Program-made: the position numbers and the translations under genes | The notes under the pieces: generated by a model | What the model was told of the DNA's origin: nothing | Seen by the model: only the letters and a program-made list of their open reading frames with translations | Database searches by the model: none | DNA from: Phyto melanocephala | Taxonomy: Eukaryota > Arthropoda > Insecta > Diptera > Rhinophoridae | Length of the DNA: 64,000 nt | Reading direction: 5' to 3' | Assembly: GCA_941918925.1 (NCBI GenBank) | Contig: OW799236.1 | Coordinates: 83,912,213-83,976,212 of the forward strand | In this document: positions 1 to 10,969 of the stretch, piece by piece | How the letters are laid out: the number at the start of each line of letters is the position of its first letter | How positions within the stretch are numbered: position 1 is the stretch's first letter

Positions 1-1280
1 ATTTCTAAGATCTTTTTGTGGTAAAGTTTTGTTCCGTTTTTGATTTTTTGTTGTTGTTGTTGCTGTTGTTTTCATTATTTTTGATTTGTTTGTGTTTTAT
101 AGTTGAAAAGATTTTCTAAGCATATGTGCAGAATTTCTATTCTTCTTAAACATTTGTGTACATTGTTAGCTCGTGTCATTTGTTTTGTATTTAGTAACAG
201 GATCAGCTGCCTTCTCTTTCGAATTATTTGCTGGTGACTAATTAGTTGCATTAAATGTATTGTTAAGATTTGTAACGGATGGAAATTGTTGACCACAGTT
301 GTATGTAGGTCAGTTATGTTTTCTAGGGTATTTTATATGATATTTTTTATATTTATAATCGATTGGTTTAAAACAGATCCTAGTTTAAGTTAGAAGGAAA
401 TGATAAGAAAATATTTTGTTCTTGCATATTTCATATTTATCGTTGATATGTCAGCAAAGGCTATTCGCTCTGTCATGGTTGCAGTTTCAGGCAAACATTT
501 GGAAAAAGTTATTTTGAACTCCATTTGCACTATAGTGATGGATAATTTCATTCACGTATGAAATATATAAACATACTTCCAAATCGTTTGTATGAAATGA
601 AGGTTGTGACGTGCAATATGAAACAAAGTGCTGTACTGGTAGACCTATTTTCCTATTCTATTTCTTCTTGTAATAGGTCTTCTATTAAGAACTTCTCTTT
701 CATCGAATATCCGTTTGAAGAAACTATCGATGTCATTATGTATGGAATACAACAAATGTTTGTATCCAAAATGTCCAATGTACCTTAAATTTGATGCTGA
801 ATTTAATTGGTGGCATGGGTTATGTTTTCTTTGAGGGCCGCGGCGGTTTGTGTGTTAATAGTAATATTTGAGACAAGAAAATGTCTAACGAAGTCAAAGC
901 GTGCGAATTCGGGCCAGTTGACATGGCTTCAAAGGCTTTGTACTTAGTAACGTCCCAACTTTGATAGTTTTGTGTGTTGACGTACATATGCGTTCATTCA
1001 TATCCATTTATGGTAATTTGACAAACTAAAATAAATAAATGTCAGCCACTTCAGCAAAGGATGTTTAAGGAACATGTCTGCTATTAACTGTAAAAGTTAT
1101 CAAGCCCCTATATGAAGACCTTTCTCTATGTTCATTTAGTTTGCATTTTTTGGTCAATAGATTTTTTGAAGGCGTGGGCCGAATGCTGATGGAAGTTCAT
1201 TCAGTTTAAGTTTGCAAAATTTCTTGTTTATGGCATGGCATTAATTGCTTCTGCCTCTTCTTCATGCAAGAGAAAGAGAA
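1..1280. other. No gene recognised; AT-rich DNA
   Basis: This stretch has only short open frames. The longest, 558-788 on the plus strand, codes for 76 residues with no motif I recognise. A short TTG-rich run sits near 48-75. I see no splice-flanked coding segment and no transposon ends. It may be intronic or intergenic DNA of a fly. Confidence 0.5.
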
Positions 1281-1287
1281 GCAGACA

Positions 1288-1385
1288 ATTCCAGAGTCGC
1301 CGGCGGGAATCGAACCCGCAACCCCCAAACAACTGACTTGTCCTTTTACTGACTAGTCCACAGGGGCACTATAAGTTTGTGGACA
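1288..1385 (-). repeat. tRNA-derived SINE head
   Basis: Read on the minus strand, this segment begins like a tRNA with TGTGGACTAGTCAGTA, which resembles an A box. About 45 bases on it has GGTTCGATTCCCGCC, which matches the polymerase III B box (GGTTCGANNCC). The anticodon region does not fold as a normal tRNA and there is no proper acceptor pairing. A longer non-tRNA body seems to continue beyond 1288 toward about 1200. A tRNA-like SINE head is therefore likelier than a functional tRNA. A related, more decayed head lies at 57213-57300. Confidence 0.6.
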
Positions 1386-1427
1386 ATCATTAATGACAAT
1401 TTATAAAGGTCGGTGCAGAAAGAAAAA

Positions 1428-2285
1428 ATGTTAGTAAAAGTAGCAGAATTAAAATCGAAACAGTTTAAACTATTATTACGAGGGTTCAATTTGCCAACGA
1501 CAGGTAATTAAAAAAATTCTACGCCTTACCCAGAAAGTTGGTGTTGATGAAGCAGAAATGGCAGACGCGGAGTCAAATATTCAATCTTAGTTTAATTGAA
1601 GGCTTTAATGAAGCAATTAATATCTAAAGTAGTGCAAAACACCGATCGTGAGAAGAAAGCACAAAAAGTAACGGTGCCACTAGCAGGGATGGACGAAAGT
1701 GTTTAACGGAATTGTAAGAATAAATATTCTTCAAACTTATGGTTGGATGGGTCAGATAAAGTATTTACCAATTGTAAAGAGTTAACTGAAAAATTAGTGG
1801 ACGAGTTTGGTGATGAGGCTGATATAAATGAAAGGTTGGCGAATACATGGAGAGATCTGGGTAGAAGTGCAATAGATTACTACATCCGGATTGCCGCTCT
1901 TGGTCGAGAATATAAATTAAGCGATCGGGCTATAATAAAATACACACGTGATGGCTTGAATAAATGTAATCTTTCGGTAGCCACTACCGCTATGCGATTT
2001 TCATCGTTGCGTGAAATGTATGAAACGTTCGCTGAGTTTTTGCTTAATATGTTGTTTGGTAATTATTCAGGCCCCTCGCACATGTTACAAAATAGATTTG
2101 AAAGTAACAGGGTGAGACCCGAGAAAATTGAATTTCCGAAGAAAAGGGACGATAAATGTTTCAATTATTTAGAAGAAGGATATTTTTGTATAATTATCCC
2201 AGACCACAGCGTCGTCCGCGTTGCGTTGTTTACCAGACGAACCACAAAATTGCGGTAAGCAAACATCAAGTGTCCGCAGTGTGGG
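1428..2285 (+). pseudogene. Retrotransposon gag remnant (gypsy-like)
   Basis: A gag protein coats the RNA of an LTR retrotransposon; this copy is broken. The probable start at 1428 opens a short frame with LKSKQFKLLLRGFNLPTTG, which resembles the SAP-like N-terminus of several arthropod gypsy-type gags. The frame is then lost. A longer open segment at 1743-2258 (171 codons) carries the gag core. Near its end, around 2155-2190, is a CFN..EEG..F pattern that looks like a CCHC zinc knuckle in which the second cysteine and the histidine have become tyrosines. A second basic, cysteine-bearing stretch follows in a shifted frame. No protease, reverse transcriptase or LTR is visible nearby, so this is a truncated, multiply frameshifted relic. 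The exact clade is uncertain. Confidence 0.6.
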
Positions 2286-2449
2286 GTTAAGTAATGATTT
2301 GTTTACTTGCAAAATAAGTAAGGAGTTGTCCGCGTTTATCGACACTGAAAGCCAATGAAATTTTGTACGTCAGGCGGTAGTAGAAAATATTTACTGGAAG
2401 TTGGAGGCATGCTCAATGTGAATCAAAGGCATTCGTGTTTATTTGTTTA

Positions 2450-2732
2450 TATCTCGCATATGTTGATTTTCAATACTGATCTGCTTTAACATATTTCTGA
2501 TACTTTAATTCAACACACGGGTCTTGATGATGTCGGGGCGCTTCAATATACTGATTTCAACATACATATGGACAGACGGACATGGCTAAATCTACTCCCC
2601 TATTAATAAGCTTTCAGAAAATATATACGAAAAATGGGGTTGGAAATAAATATTGTAGAATTTTCATATGGAATAGCAAACCAATAAGTATACTTATACT
2701 ATATATCCTTTTACACTGTCGTGTAAAAGATT
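2450..2732. mobile_element. DINE-1-like repeat, one end
   Basis: The block contains GACAGACGGACATGGCTAAAT followed by AAGCTTTCAGAAAATATATA, the core also found at 17540-17600, 27280-27350, 42370-42425 and 44690-44745. It ends with the small hairpin CTTTTACACTGTCGTGTAAAAG, equivalent to the subterminal inverted repeat of INE-1/DINE-1 elements. The other end, with the AAACAAGTAA terminus, is not present, so this is a truncated copy. Confidence 0.6.
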
Positions 2733-3086
2733 AACAAAACATATGAAAATCTAGACAAAAAGGTATGAACTCATCAATATTTGTCTGTGTGAACGTTAAA
2801 TTCAGTTTAATATGGAATTAAAAACTATTTGCCTTATCAAAAAGAGGTCGCTGAAAGATAGTATGATTTTTGATAGTGCAAATTTCCAATTTATTTTCAT
2901 AAATGCTGTACTGCTTCTCAAAATGACATCTTATGTTCTCGAATGACTTAAAGCTTAGAATTAAAAAAATAATTAATTTTTCACAAGAGACGTAAATAGA
3001 AATTTCTGAAAAAGATTCTTAATTCAATATTTCTTTAGCTTTACAGAATCAGAAAATTTTTGTTTAAACTAGAGAAATTTCTTGTA

Positions 3087-3634
3087 AAGGGTCCGCCAAA
3101 TGATTTTTTTTTTTTTGAAAATGATATTAAGAAAGTGTAGCTTCGACTGTGTGGCACGTAGCGCCGTCCTGTTGAAACCAAATGTTGCCCATATCCTCCT
3201 CTTCAATTTTTGTGAACAAAAATTCGTTCAATATGGACCGATAACGATCACCATTGACTACGGCCACTCTTTGCTCGTTTTCGAAGAAAAATGGCCCAAT
3301 TATGCCTCTGGACCAAAATCCGCACCAAACAGTGACTCGTTTTGGGTGTATCGGCTTTTCAATGTATGCGTGCGGGTTTTCTGTGCCCCATACCCGCCGC
3401 TTGTTTACATACCCGCCAAGATCAAAATGAGCTTCATCTGAGAAGATGATTTTTTTGGCAATATCGGCCAAAGTAATATCGCAATATTTCCCAGCGTTGT
3501 TCAAGCGTATATACAACCATATTCGTTCAGCGGAAGGATAAAACTAATTATCTGTCAAATCAGACATGAGCTAAGTGTTACCATTCACGAAATAAGAACT
3601 AGTTGAAAAAAGAAACGTTATATGGCGGACCCTT
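3087..3634 (-). mobile_element. Internally deleted mariner/Tc1-like element, copy 1
   Basis: The element is 548 bp with terminal inverted repeats beginning AAGGGTCCGCCA and a TA duplication on both sides (3085-3086 and 3635-3636), the target of the IS630-Tc1-mariner superfamily. On the minus strand, 3516-3127 is open and encodes the transposase middle: FSDEAHFDLGGYVNK, RVTVWCGFW, FFENEQ and WFQQDGATCHT, which contain the first catalytic aspartates. The N-terminal DNA-binding domain is reduced to about a dozen codons before a deletion junction near 3460-3480, and the C-terminal third with the last catalytic residue is missing. The initiator frame and the catalytic frame no longer agree. It is therefore a dead, MITE-like copy whose movement would need a transposase supplied elsewhere. 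Plus-strand frames here are antisense shadows. Confidence 0.85.
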
Positions 3635-3639
3635 TATAT

Positions 3640-5640
3640 ATTTCTCATGCTGCCGAGTCGTTTTCGTTTATGCACTAATTTCTTACTAACTTATAGCACC
3701 ATTTTAAGTTTAATTTTATTTGATATTTTATATTTTCTTTAAGAAATAAGAGTTGTAAGTTGAGCTCAGGAAGGCAGGCGGAAGGACAGACTGACAAAAA
3801 AAATTTAAAAACAGACATTTTGTATTCTTGATGACTACTTCATCGCAATTGTAAAAAATTATTTCATATTCAGGCACAGGTTTTATACAATCGTATAATA
3901 AGTTGTAGATAAGGATATATCCCCTCTGCATTAAAAAACTCCTACATTCCAAATAATGATTTTTTTTTCAAATCACAACAAATTATGGCATCACAAATCT
4001 TTTATTTAAAATATTTTAAGTAAAAAAACATAAAAATAAAAATTAGTCCCATTGACCTGCAGATGTTATTTTAAAAAGAACAAACAAAAATTTCAATATT
4101 TTGACTTTGGTTCATTAAACTCTTAAATTCACATAAAATCTATCAACAATATTTAAAATACAACAAACTAATTTTTTTTCTCTCGAAATAAAACCAATAA
4201 AATTGATTGATAGCCCGCCAGAAAATCCCAAAACATGACAAAATATTACAGCCAAAACGCCATAAATATAATTGCAGTCACAAGTGTAATCCCCCAAAGA
4301 AATATAGTGTATACTTACCTATCTGCTCATTTACGAACCTAAAACAAAAGCATTTCATTTATTTTGTGGTGTTTTAAAGTCATTTTTCTCATTTGCCTAC
4401 AATTTTTTTTTTTTGTTGTCAAGCAAATGAATAAAAAATTGCACCTCACCAGGTCATAAACAAATTAAAATGCCGTTGACTAAGTTAAAAAAATAAATGA
4501 AACTATTATAAAGCGAAGAGAGAAAAAAAAATGATGCCATGAAAAATTTCAACACCCAACTAAATAAAATCTTTAATGAATACTGAATGGCCATAAAAGT
4601 AATTTAGTTGATCTTAAATGTTGTCGTCTTCTTTGTTGTCTGCTTTGCATTCGAATTACAAAAACCATTAGTTGACACCACTAAAACAACCACCGGGCAC
4701 GCATGCCATACCGTAAAAAAAACTAATAAAAAAACTTAAAAAACAATACAATAATTTATATAAAAAAAAATATTAAATAAAGTATGAAAATCTGAAAATA
4801 TAAAATAAGGCGCCTATGATCGCTACAAGACCTGTAAATAAGTGAATTACGCAGGGCACAGGAATATGAAAAAATCACACACTTGCAGGGAGGAAAAATA
4901 TGTTTGTTGCAGCAAATGATGTGACACATGGAAATAGTGTGTATGTTTAAGTGCAGTAAGCAAGATTAATAGCTAAACAGCGGGAATTCAATTAATCTTA
5001 TATATTTTCATGAGCTACCACATACTTACTTACATATATATTCTTAACTTTCCACATGACTAGAGTGAGATCTTGATATTGTACTACTCGTAGTACTAGT
5101 ATACATACACGTACAAAATGTTTAGTCAAATGTTGGAGAAGTGTTGTGTGCTCTTAAAGAAAAATACTACAACAACACTAGTTGCCTTAAGGAGCACGGT
5201 GATTTTGCTGTTTTCGTCATCAGTTGATACACATGCACACACACACACACGTCATATAGTAGAGTTGGCTATTTTAGAGAGTTTCAATCCCCCCTTTTAG
5301 GCAAATTTCCCTATTTTCAATACAATTTGGTATGACATTTTCCAAAATAGTGATACCTGCTGTTGTAAATAAAATACAAGAAACTATTTATAGATAAAAT
5401 ACTTATATGCACACACACCCACCAGAAGGCACTTACTCACACTGGCAGCAACTAAAGAAAACAAATAAACATTGTTGATGAGAAAAGTCATGGGATAGTG
5501 GGTAGCAAAAGTAAATATACACTTTTATTTTATTGAAATTTTGTTAATTTAAAAATATATATTTTTATTAATTATTTAGTTTTTTTACCTTTTTTTTTAA
5601 TTTAAATATTAACTAAAATTATTTAAGCTTGAGGTCTTTT
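3640..5640. other. AT-rich DNA without a recognised gene
   Basis: I see no coding motif or transposon end. The stretch holds poly(T) and poly(A) tracts, including one near 4410, many AAAAATAAA runs around 4720-4800, and a short CA microsatellite at about 5230-5250. Short frames at 3728-3952, 4115-4297 and 5118-5300 have no recognisable content. Confidence 0.5.
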
Positions 5641-5749
5641 AATTATTTAAGTAATATCTTTAATTTTTATTAATTCTTCCAATATTTCGCTACTCCGTTG
5701 TGCAGCATCGTTATTAAATATTTGTTTTGATTTTTAAATTTCAAATTTA

Positions 5750-6300
5750 AATTTTCACAAAAAAATTTTTTACAAAAAGGCAAAACAATAATTTCGTGAC
5801 AAGAAAAGTGGGCGGGGCTAAGCGCATAAAAAAATTTATAATTTTGAGGTACTTGCACTGGGCCAATTTTTCTGAAACCTTGCACACATATTAAGCTGTC
5901 ATGACTATCTCATTTCGTGATTAAAAAAGTGGGCAGTGCCACGCCCATAAGAAATCAGTTATCATTTTTGCTACTTGAACCAGATCGATTTATCTTAAAC
6001 TTTGTACACACATATTGAGCTGTCATGACTATATAATTTCGTGATTAGAAAAGTGGGCAGGGCCACGCCCATAAAAAAAATTATTGTTTTTAGCTACCTG
6101 AACTTCACCGATTTTTCTGAAACTTTGTACACATATTGAGCATTCATGACTGTACAGTTTTGTGATTGGAAAAGTGGGTAGTGCCACGCTCATTAAAAAA
6201 TATTTTAAATTTTTAGCTTTTTGCACTTGATATTCAATTTAAATTCAGAATGCATTTTTATTCATTAAGGGGCGAAGCAACGCGCGCCGGGCTTTTCTAG
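5750..6300 (+). mobile_element. Helitron 3' part with 122-bp tandem repeats
   Basis: Four diverged tandem units start near 5792, 5913, 6037 and 6158 (spacing 121-124 bp). Each holds a GTGGGCAGNGCCACGCCCATAA-type core, a TTTTTCTGAAACTTTG block and a CATGACT block. The array ends in ACGCGCGCCGGGCTTTTCTAG, closing with CTAG at 6297-6300 and followed by T. This matches the 3' end of canonical Helitrons, which insert between A and T. The whole arrangement recurs at 45014-45757, where the 5' end is also present. Here the 5' end is missing or unrecognisable. There is no Rep/helicase coding, so it is non-autonomous. Confidence 0.75.
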
Positions 6301-6304
6301 TCCT

Positions 6305-6980
6305 TATATAAAAATTACCAAACTATCTTTAAGCCAGAATAATATTTTTACTTTTGTGTGTTTTCACAAGCCGAACGAACGCTTTAATAGAAAAATTTTT
6401 AATAACAATAGCAAAACACATGTCAAATTTAATCTCAAAGGACTAAGTAGTGCAAGCAGCACTAAATGTGAATTATATATGTATGATAGAACGTTTTTAC
6501 TATCACTAACATAGTATATAAAAGATGTTTCCAAATAAATAATATATTTAAATTAGCCGGTTAACTTTTAAGTTTACTCGGTAAAAGTGAATCATTTCTA
6601 AAGAGAACAAGTTTTTTATATCATTCGTTTCCAACCACACAAAATTTTCTTTCTAAGACTCTATGAATAAAGAAGTCGATTGAGCGATTTCTTTTAAAAA
6701 TATTCGACACAACAAATATGTATTGTTGAACAGTTAAAGTTGTCCCTAATCTGCTGAGATATGGATATAAAACCGATCCAGTCTGCATCCACATATGTTA
6801 GAATATTGAGAGGATAACGCTCAAGAATCGATAAGATTTAGCCAAAATAATCTGAAACTTTTTAAATAATTTCTAGTTTCTAAAGCTCCCGTCTAACTTT
6901 TGGATCTAATAGTGACACCAGATTTGTAGTCTAGGCCTTAAAAGTTACCCAAAGAAAAACTGCAAAATTGACAAGATTAA
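6305..6980. other. AT-rich DNA, nothing recognised
   Basis: No open frame of note, no inverted terminal repeats and no motif that I can assign. Confidence 0.5.
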
Positions 6981-6984
6981 TGGT

Positions 6985-8149
6985 AGTCCAACCCTTATGC
7001 ACGATGTTAATTGTGAGTCACACCTTAACTTCAAGTTTCTTGCCCAACTTAAGTTGATATTTTTTGTTTCAATATATGACAAATTCAACAATGGAGAAGT
7101 ACACAATTGTGCAGCGTGTAAAGATTGTTGAAGCCTTTTATGCGAATGGGCAGTCAAGGCAAAATACATTTCGTGACTTTTTTTGTTCAACATAATCGAC
7201 CAAATGTGTCCACAATCGGTGGAATTGTGCAAATTACTCAAGTTTTAGCAAATTTGGTGCGTAGGAAATTTAAAAATACTCGTCGCCATGAACATTTCAC
7301 GAACATCACTGATACAGATTTTGTATAAAGATTTAAATTTTCACGCTTTCAAGGTTTAATTGACTCAAGAGCTGAAGCTAACTGACCATTTTAGGAACCG
7401 TTAACACACTGAATGGCTGGTTGAACATGCAGAAGTGAATGGTGAATTTTTATCTTCGGCGACGAGGCACATTTTTACCTTCGTTGATTATTTAACATTA
7501 GAATTACCATATTTAAACAAATGTTAATCCACGAGTGATTATTGAACAGCCGATACATTCACAAAGAGTGACTGTTAAGTGTGGTTTATGGGTTGGTGGT
7601 GTATTTAAGCCGTACTTCTTCGAAAATAAGATCGGAAATGCAGTTACAATGAGTTATGTTCACTATCGCGAGATGATAACGAACTTCTTGTGGCCAGAAA
7701 TTGAGGATTTGGATCTGGATGACGTGTGGTTTAAACAGGATGGTGCCACTTGGCTTTTTTGTGCGATAAATCAAATGGCCATGTTACCTCTTGTCATGGC
7801 GTTGTTAGTTTGCCACCACGATCATATGATTTGACACTGTCAGACTTCTTTCCTTTGGAATATTTGAAAGAAAAAGTGTACGCCAATAAGCCAAACGGAG
7901 TTCAAGTGGTAAATGATTTGATAATTCGGCAAATTAACGTCACTAAACCTCAATTATGTCTGAGTGTTATTGAAAATATACACCATCACCATCATGCCAC
8001 TTAAGCCGTGACAAGCATTTGGCCGATATTTTATGTCACACATAATTGTCATAGATCCTTCTGTCATAGTGAAAAATGTTGACATCATTCTCTGAGAACT
8101 TTTTCTTTTATTTACAATTAACATCGTGAGTTTTAGTGGGATCACCCTT
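6985..8149 (+). mobile_element. Degraded mariner-like element
   Basis: The right end reads GGGATCACCCTT and is followed by TA (8150-8151). A CGATGTTAATTGT block near 7002 pairs with an inverted copy near 8113-8125, placing the left end around 6985, although its outermost bases have diverged. The element is close to full mariner length (about 1.2 kb). It carries transposase coding in several frames, described in the next entry. Copies of related families are scattered through the window. Confidence 0.75.
7091..8030 (+). pseudogene. Mariner-like transposase relic
   Basis: A mariner transposase binds the terminal repeats with an N-terminal helix-turn-helix and cuts DNA with a three-acid catalytic core. 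From the start at 7091, EKYTIVQRVKIVEAFYANGQ is the typical N-terminus. After decayed linker sequence, 7535-7774 keeps IEQPIHSQRVTVKCGLW, YREMITNFLWPEIEDLDLDD and WFKQDGAT with the second catalytic aspartate. The frame then shifts, and 7810-7990 reads SYDLTLSDFFPLEYLKEKVY and CLSVIEN, the C-terminal part. At least two frameshifts and several stops make it a pseudogene. The run of histidine codons near 7981 arises from a shifted frame. Confidence 0.8.
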
Positions 8150-8154
8150 TATAA

Positions 8155-9330
8155 TCAATAAAATACAACTGCCTGTAATTGTAATTTGAGGACTTAATAT
8201 TGTTACCGAATGTAAGAATTTGATTAGTAAGATACTGTTAGCTTTAAAAAAAATACATTTAGTTAGGAGCGTAAGCGAATTATATTTTTTTTATTACCGT
8301 TTTAATATGAAATCAGCGGTGTTGACTAGCGAAGCAGGTTACAGTTTAAAAAAAAATGTTTAAATTAAAGATAACGTACAAAACGAAATAAAGAACTTCA
8401 ATTTCTTTTAATCCAAATTCGCATCTAAAAGGTTTTACTAGTAGAACAGAACACTACAAGCAGAATTAGTATTTGGTCAAAGTCAACAACACAGCACAAA
8501 AAGACACTGGAATAATAATTATTGCAAATTAAACTATGTAGTCCTCAAAATACAAACCATGTAGTGCGTCAGGGAGTTGGTGAGTGCTGCCCAATATCAA
8601 CATGACCTCTTAATTTGACAAAATAAATTTTTATTGACACATGAATTAAAATCTAATAATCATGCAGTGAAAAGTGTTTGTCAAATGGGCTATTTTAAAA
8701 TAAATAATCCAAAGCAATGAAACACATTTTTACCTTAATGGCCTTGTTAATTATACAATTCTTGCATGCCATTTAGAGAGTCAAAACAAAAATGTATTGA
8801 ATGACGCTTCTTCAAGCAGTCACTCTTGCTTGTGCTTGATGTCGGGATAAGGGTGCAAAATACTTTATAACGAAATTGGATATTATTGTAATGAATGGCA
8901 GGTGATTTCAATAAGATGGAGATACATTCTATTAAATAGATAAGACATTTCATTTGGAAGATCAGAATCGGACAACTAGTTTGTGTTATTTAACACATCG
9001 TCGTAGAAAATCTGCTACAAATAAAATCATGGAGATATTGAGGAGAGTGCACCATATGTCAGCAAAATTTTTTATGCCACTTATTTTAAATACAACACAA
9101 GAAATTAAGATCTACTTAAATAATTTTTAAGGCATATCATTTGAGTATATTAAGTGTTTTAAAAGGATAATGGTTTTTACTTTCAAGAAAAATTTTTAAA
9201 AATAATATATATAAATCACCACTTGGAGACAAGCCGACGATATAAGAAATCAAGTTTTAAATGTATTAATAAAAAGTATAAAGTTTTCGTCAAATCGATA
9301 AAGGATCTACCCCATTATCATTGTTTTAAC
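8155..9330. other. Unassigned AT-rich DNA
   Basis: No recognisable coding or transposon ends. The frame at 8747-8953 (minus, 68 codons) has no motif that I know. Confidence 0.5.
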
Positions 9331-9332
9331 TA

Positions 9333-9891
9333 AAGGGTCCGCCAAATAACTTTTTTTTTTTGAAACAGGGCGCAAGACATCGAGTGTAGCTTCGGCTGTG
9401 TGGCACGTAGCGCCTTCCTGTTGAAACCAAATGTTGCCAATATCCTCCTCTTCAATTTTTGTGAACAAAAATTCGTTTAACATGGCCCGATAACGGTCGC
9501 CATTGACTGTAACGTCCACTCTTTGCTAATTTTCGAAGAAAAATGGCCCAATTATGCCTTTGGATCAAAATCCGCACCAAACAGTGACTCGTTTTGGGTG
9601 TATCGGCCTTTCAATGTATGCGTGTGGGTTTTCTGTGCCCCAAATGCGACAATTTTGCTTGTTTACATACCCGCCAAGATCAAAATGAGCTTCATCTGAA
9701 AAGTTAATTTTTTGGCCAAATCGTCCAAAGTAATGTAGCAATATTTCCCAGCGTTGTTCAAGTGTATACACAACCATATACGTTCAGCGGAAGGATAAAA
9801 CTAATTATCTGTCAAATCAGACATGAGCTAAGTGTTACCATTCACGAAATAAGCACTAGTTGAAAATAAAAACGTTAGATGGCGGACCCTT
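9333..9891 (-). mobile_element. Internally deleted mariner/Tc1-like element, copy 2
   Basis: This is a 559-bp sibling of the copy at 3087, with AAGGGTCCGCC ends and TA on each side (9331-9332, 9892-9893). On the minus strand it starts with MVVYTLEQRWEIL at 9777. It runs across the deletion junction into FSDEAHFDLGGYVNKQNCRI and continues to TVWCGF (stop at 9565). A second segment, 9519-9307, holds NGDRYRAMLNEFLFTK and WFQQEGATCHTAEATLDVL, where the usual DGA aspartate has become glutamate. In this copy the N-terminal and catalytic frames agree across the junction, unlike the other copies. The C-terminal third is absent. Confidence 0.85.
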
Positions 9892-9894
9892 TAC

Positions 9895-10965
9895 TTGAAA
9901 CATTTAGTTATTAAAAGATTTACGTATTTTAAAGGCGAGACTGTAAAAAAAAATACTAGACTATATATATTTATCACTGCTACAACAACATACTATTTTA
10001 CATCACTGTACTTCCTAGTTAAGGCACTTCAAAACACCCAAAATAAATAGACGAAATAATAAACATCAAGACAAAACGTTACAGTTTAAAGAAACATTTG
10101 CTGTTGATTAGATGACAACTTTCAGCAAGTCAGTCATACAGTATCACTGCCAGCCAGCTATTCATGTAGGAAAACACCACCACATAAGAGACCATGATCA
10201 TCGAAATCTTGTAACATTTAACATTGAACGTGACAAAATCACAAAACATCAACAAAAACAACGAAAAACAAAACATTTTAAAAATTGTTAAAAATGTTTT
10301 TCAAAAATTGCTCAAAACATATTGTTGTTCGTACAGCAAATTAAAAAAAATATAAGAAAAACTCTTTGTATAGCAAATCTAACAACGTCTGCTTTAATCG
10401 AATACAAACTGTTAATTTATAATATTTCAATAGTTTATGTTTCTGTGTTAATTGCTACATAATCTTTTTTGATAATATTCAAATATATTGTTGCAGTTCA
10501 AAAGTTAAAAATTCCTTAAATACTTTATTCTTAATCACCTGACTTCAGACTCATCCATACAAATGCACGTACGTATTGTCGTTGGCGTGGTATGTGAAAA
10601 ATTCATAAATCGTGTTAAAATCTTTTAATTTTTTTTTATAATTAAAAAGGAAAAATTATGGAATTTTAAAAATCTTATGAAAATATTTGCTTGAATGATT
10701 TTGGGATTAACATATTTGTTGTAGGTGTTTGGTATTGATACTGAACTAAAATAATTAATTACATTTAATAAAACAAACAGCTTTAAATAAATTTAATTCA
10801 AATAGTTTTGAATAATTATTAGCCATACAGTATTTATCGCTTATATAGATTTAAAATTTTGCACGATTTTTTATTCTTCTAAGCGAGAAATGCATTGACA
10901 TAAACTCGCTTATAACGCATCGGTAGTGCTTATAAAAAAACTCGCTTGTATGCTTTAGTTGTGCA
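9895..10965. other. Unassigned AT-rich DNA
   Basis: Only short frames and A/T tracts; no ends or motifs that I can assign. Confidence 0.5.
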
Positions 10966-10969
10966 TATA

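Noticed and set aside
558..788. 76-codon frame as a small gene
   Set aside because: No motif, no second exon and no context support it; the length is within chance expectation.
1288..1385. Functional tRNA gene on the minus strand
   Set aside because: The B box is good, but the acceptor and anticodon stems do not pair properly and a longer repeat body seems to follow.
3100..3441. Plus-strand open frame of 113 codons
   Set aside because: It is the antisense of the deleted mariner transposase at 3127-3516; the same antisense frame recurs at 13421-13609 and 62046-62321.
5750..6300. Regular 122-bp repeats as a possible CRISPR-like or satellite array
   Set aside because: Units are diverged throughout with no spacers, and the array ends in a Helitron 3' terminus.
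7981..8000. Run of histidine codons resembling a His-rich peptide
   Set aside because: It lies in a frameshifted part of a mariner C-terminus, where the family has no such run.
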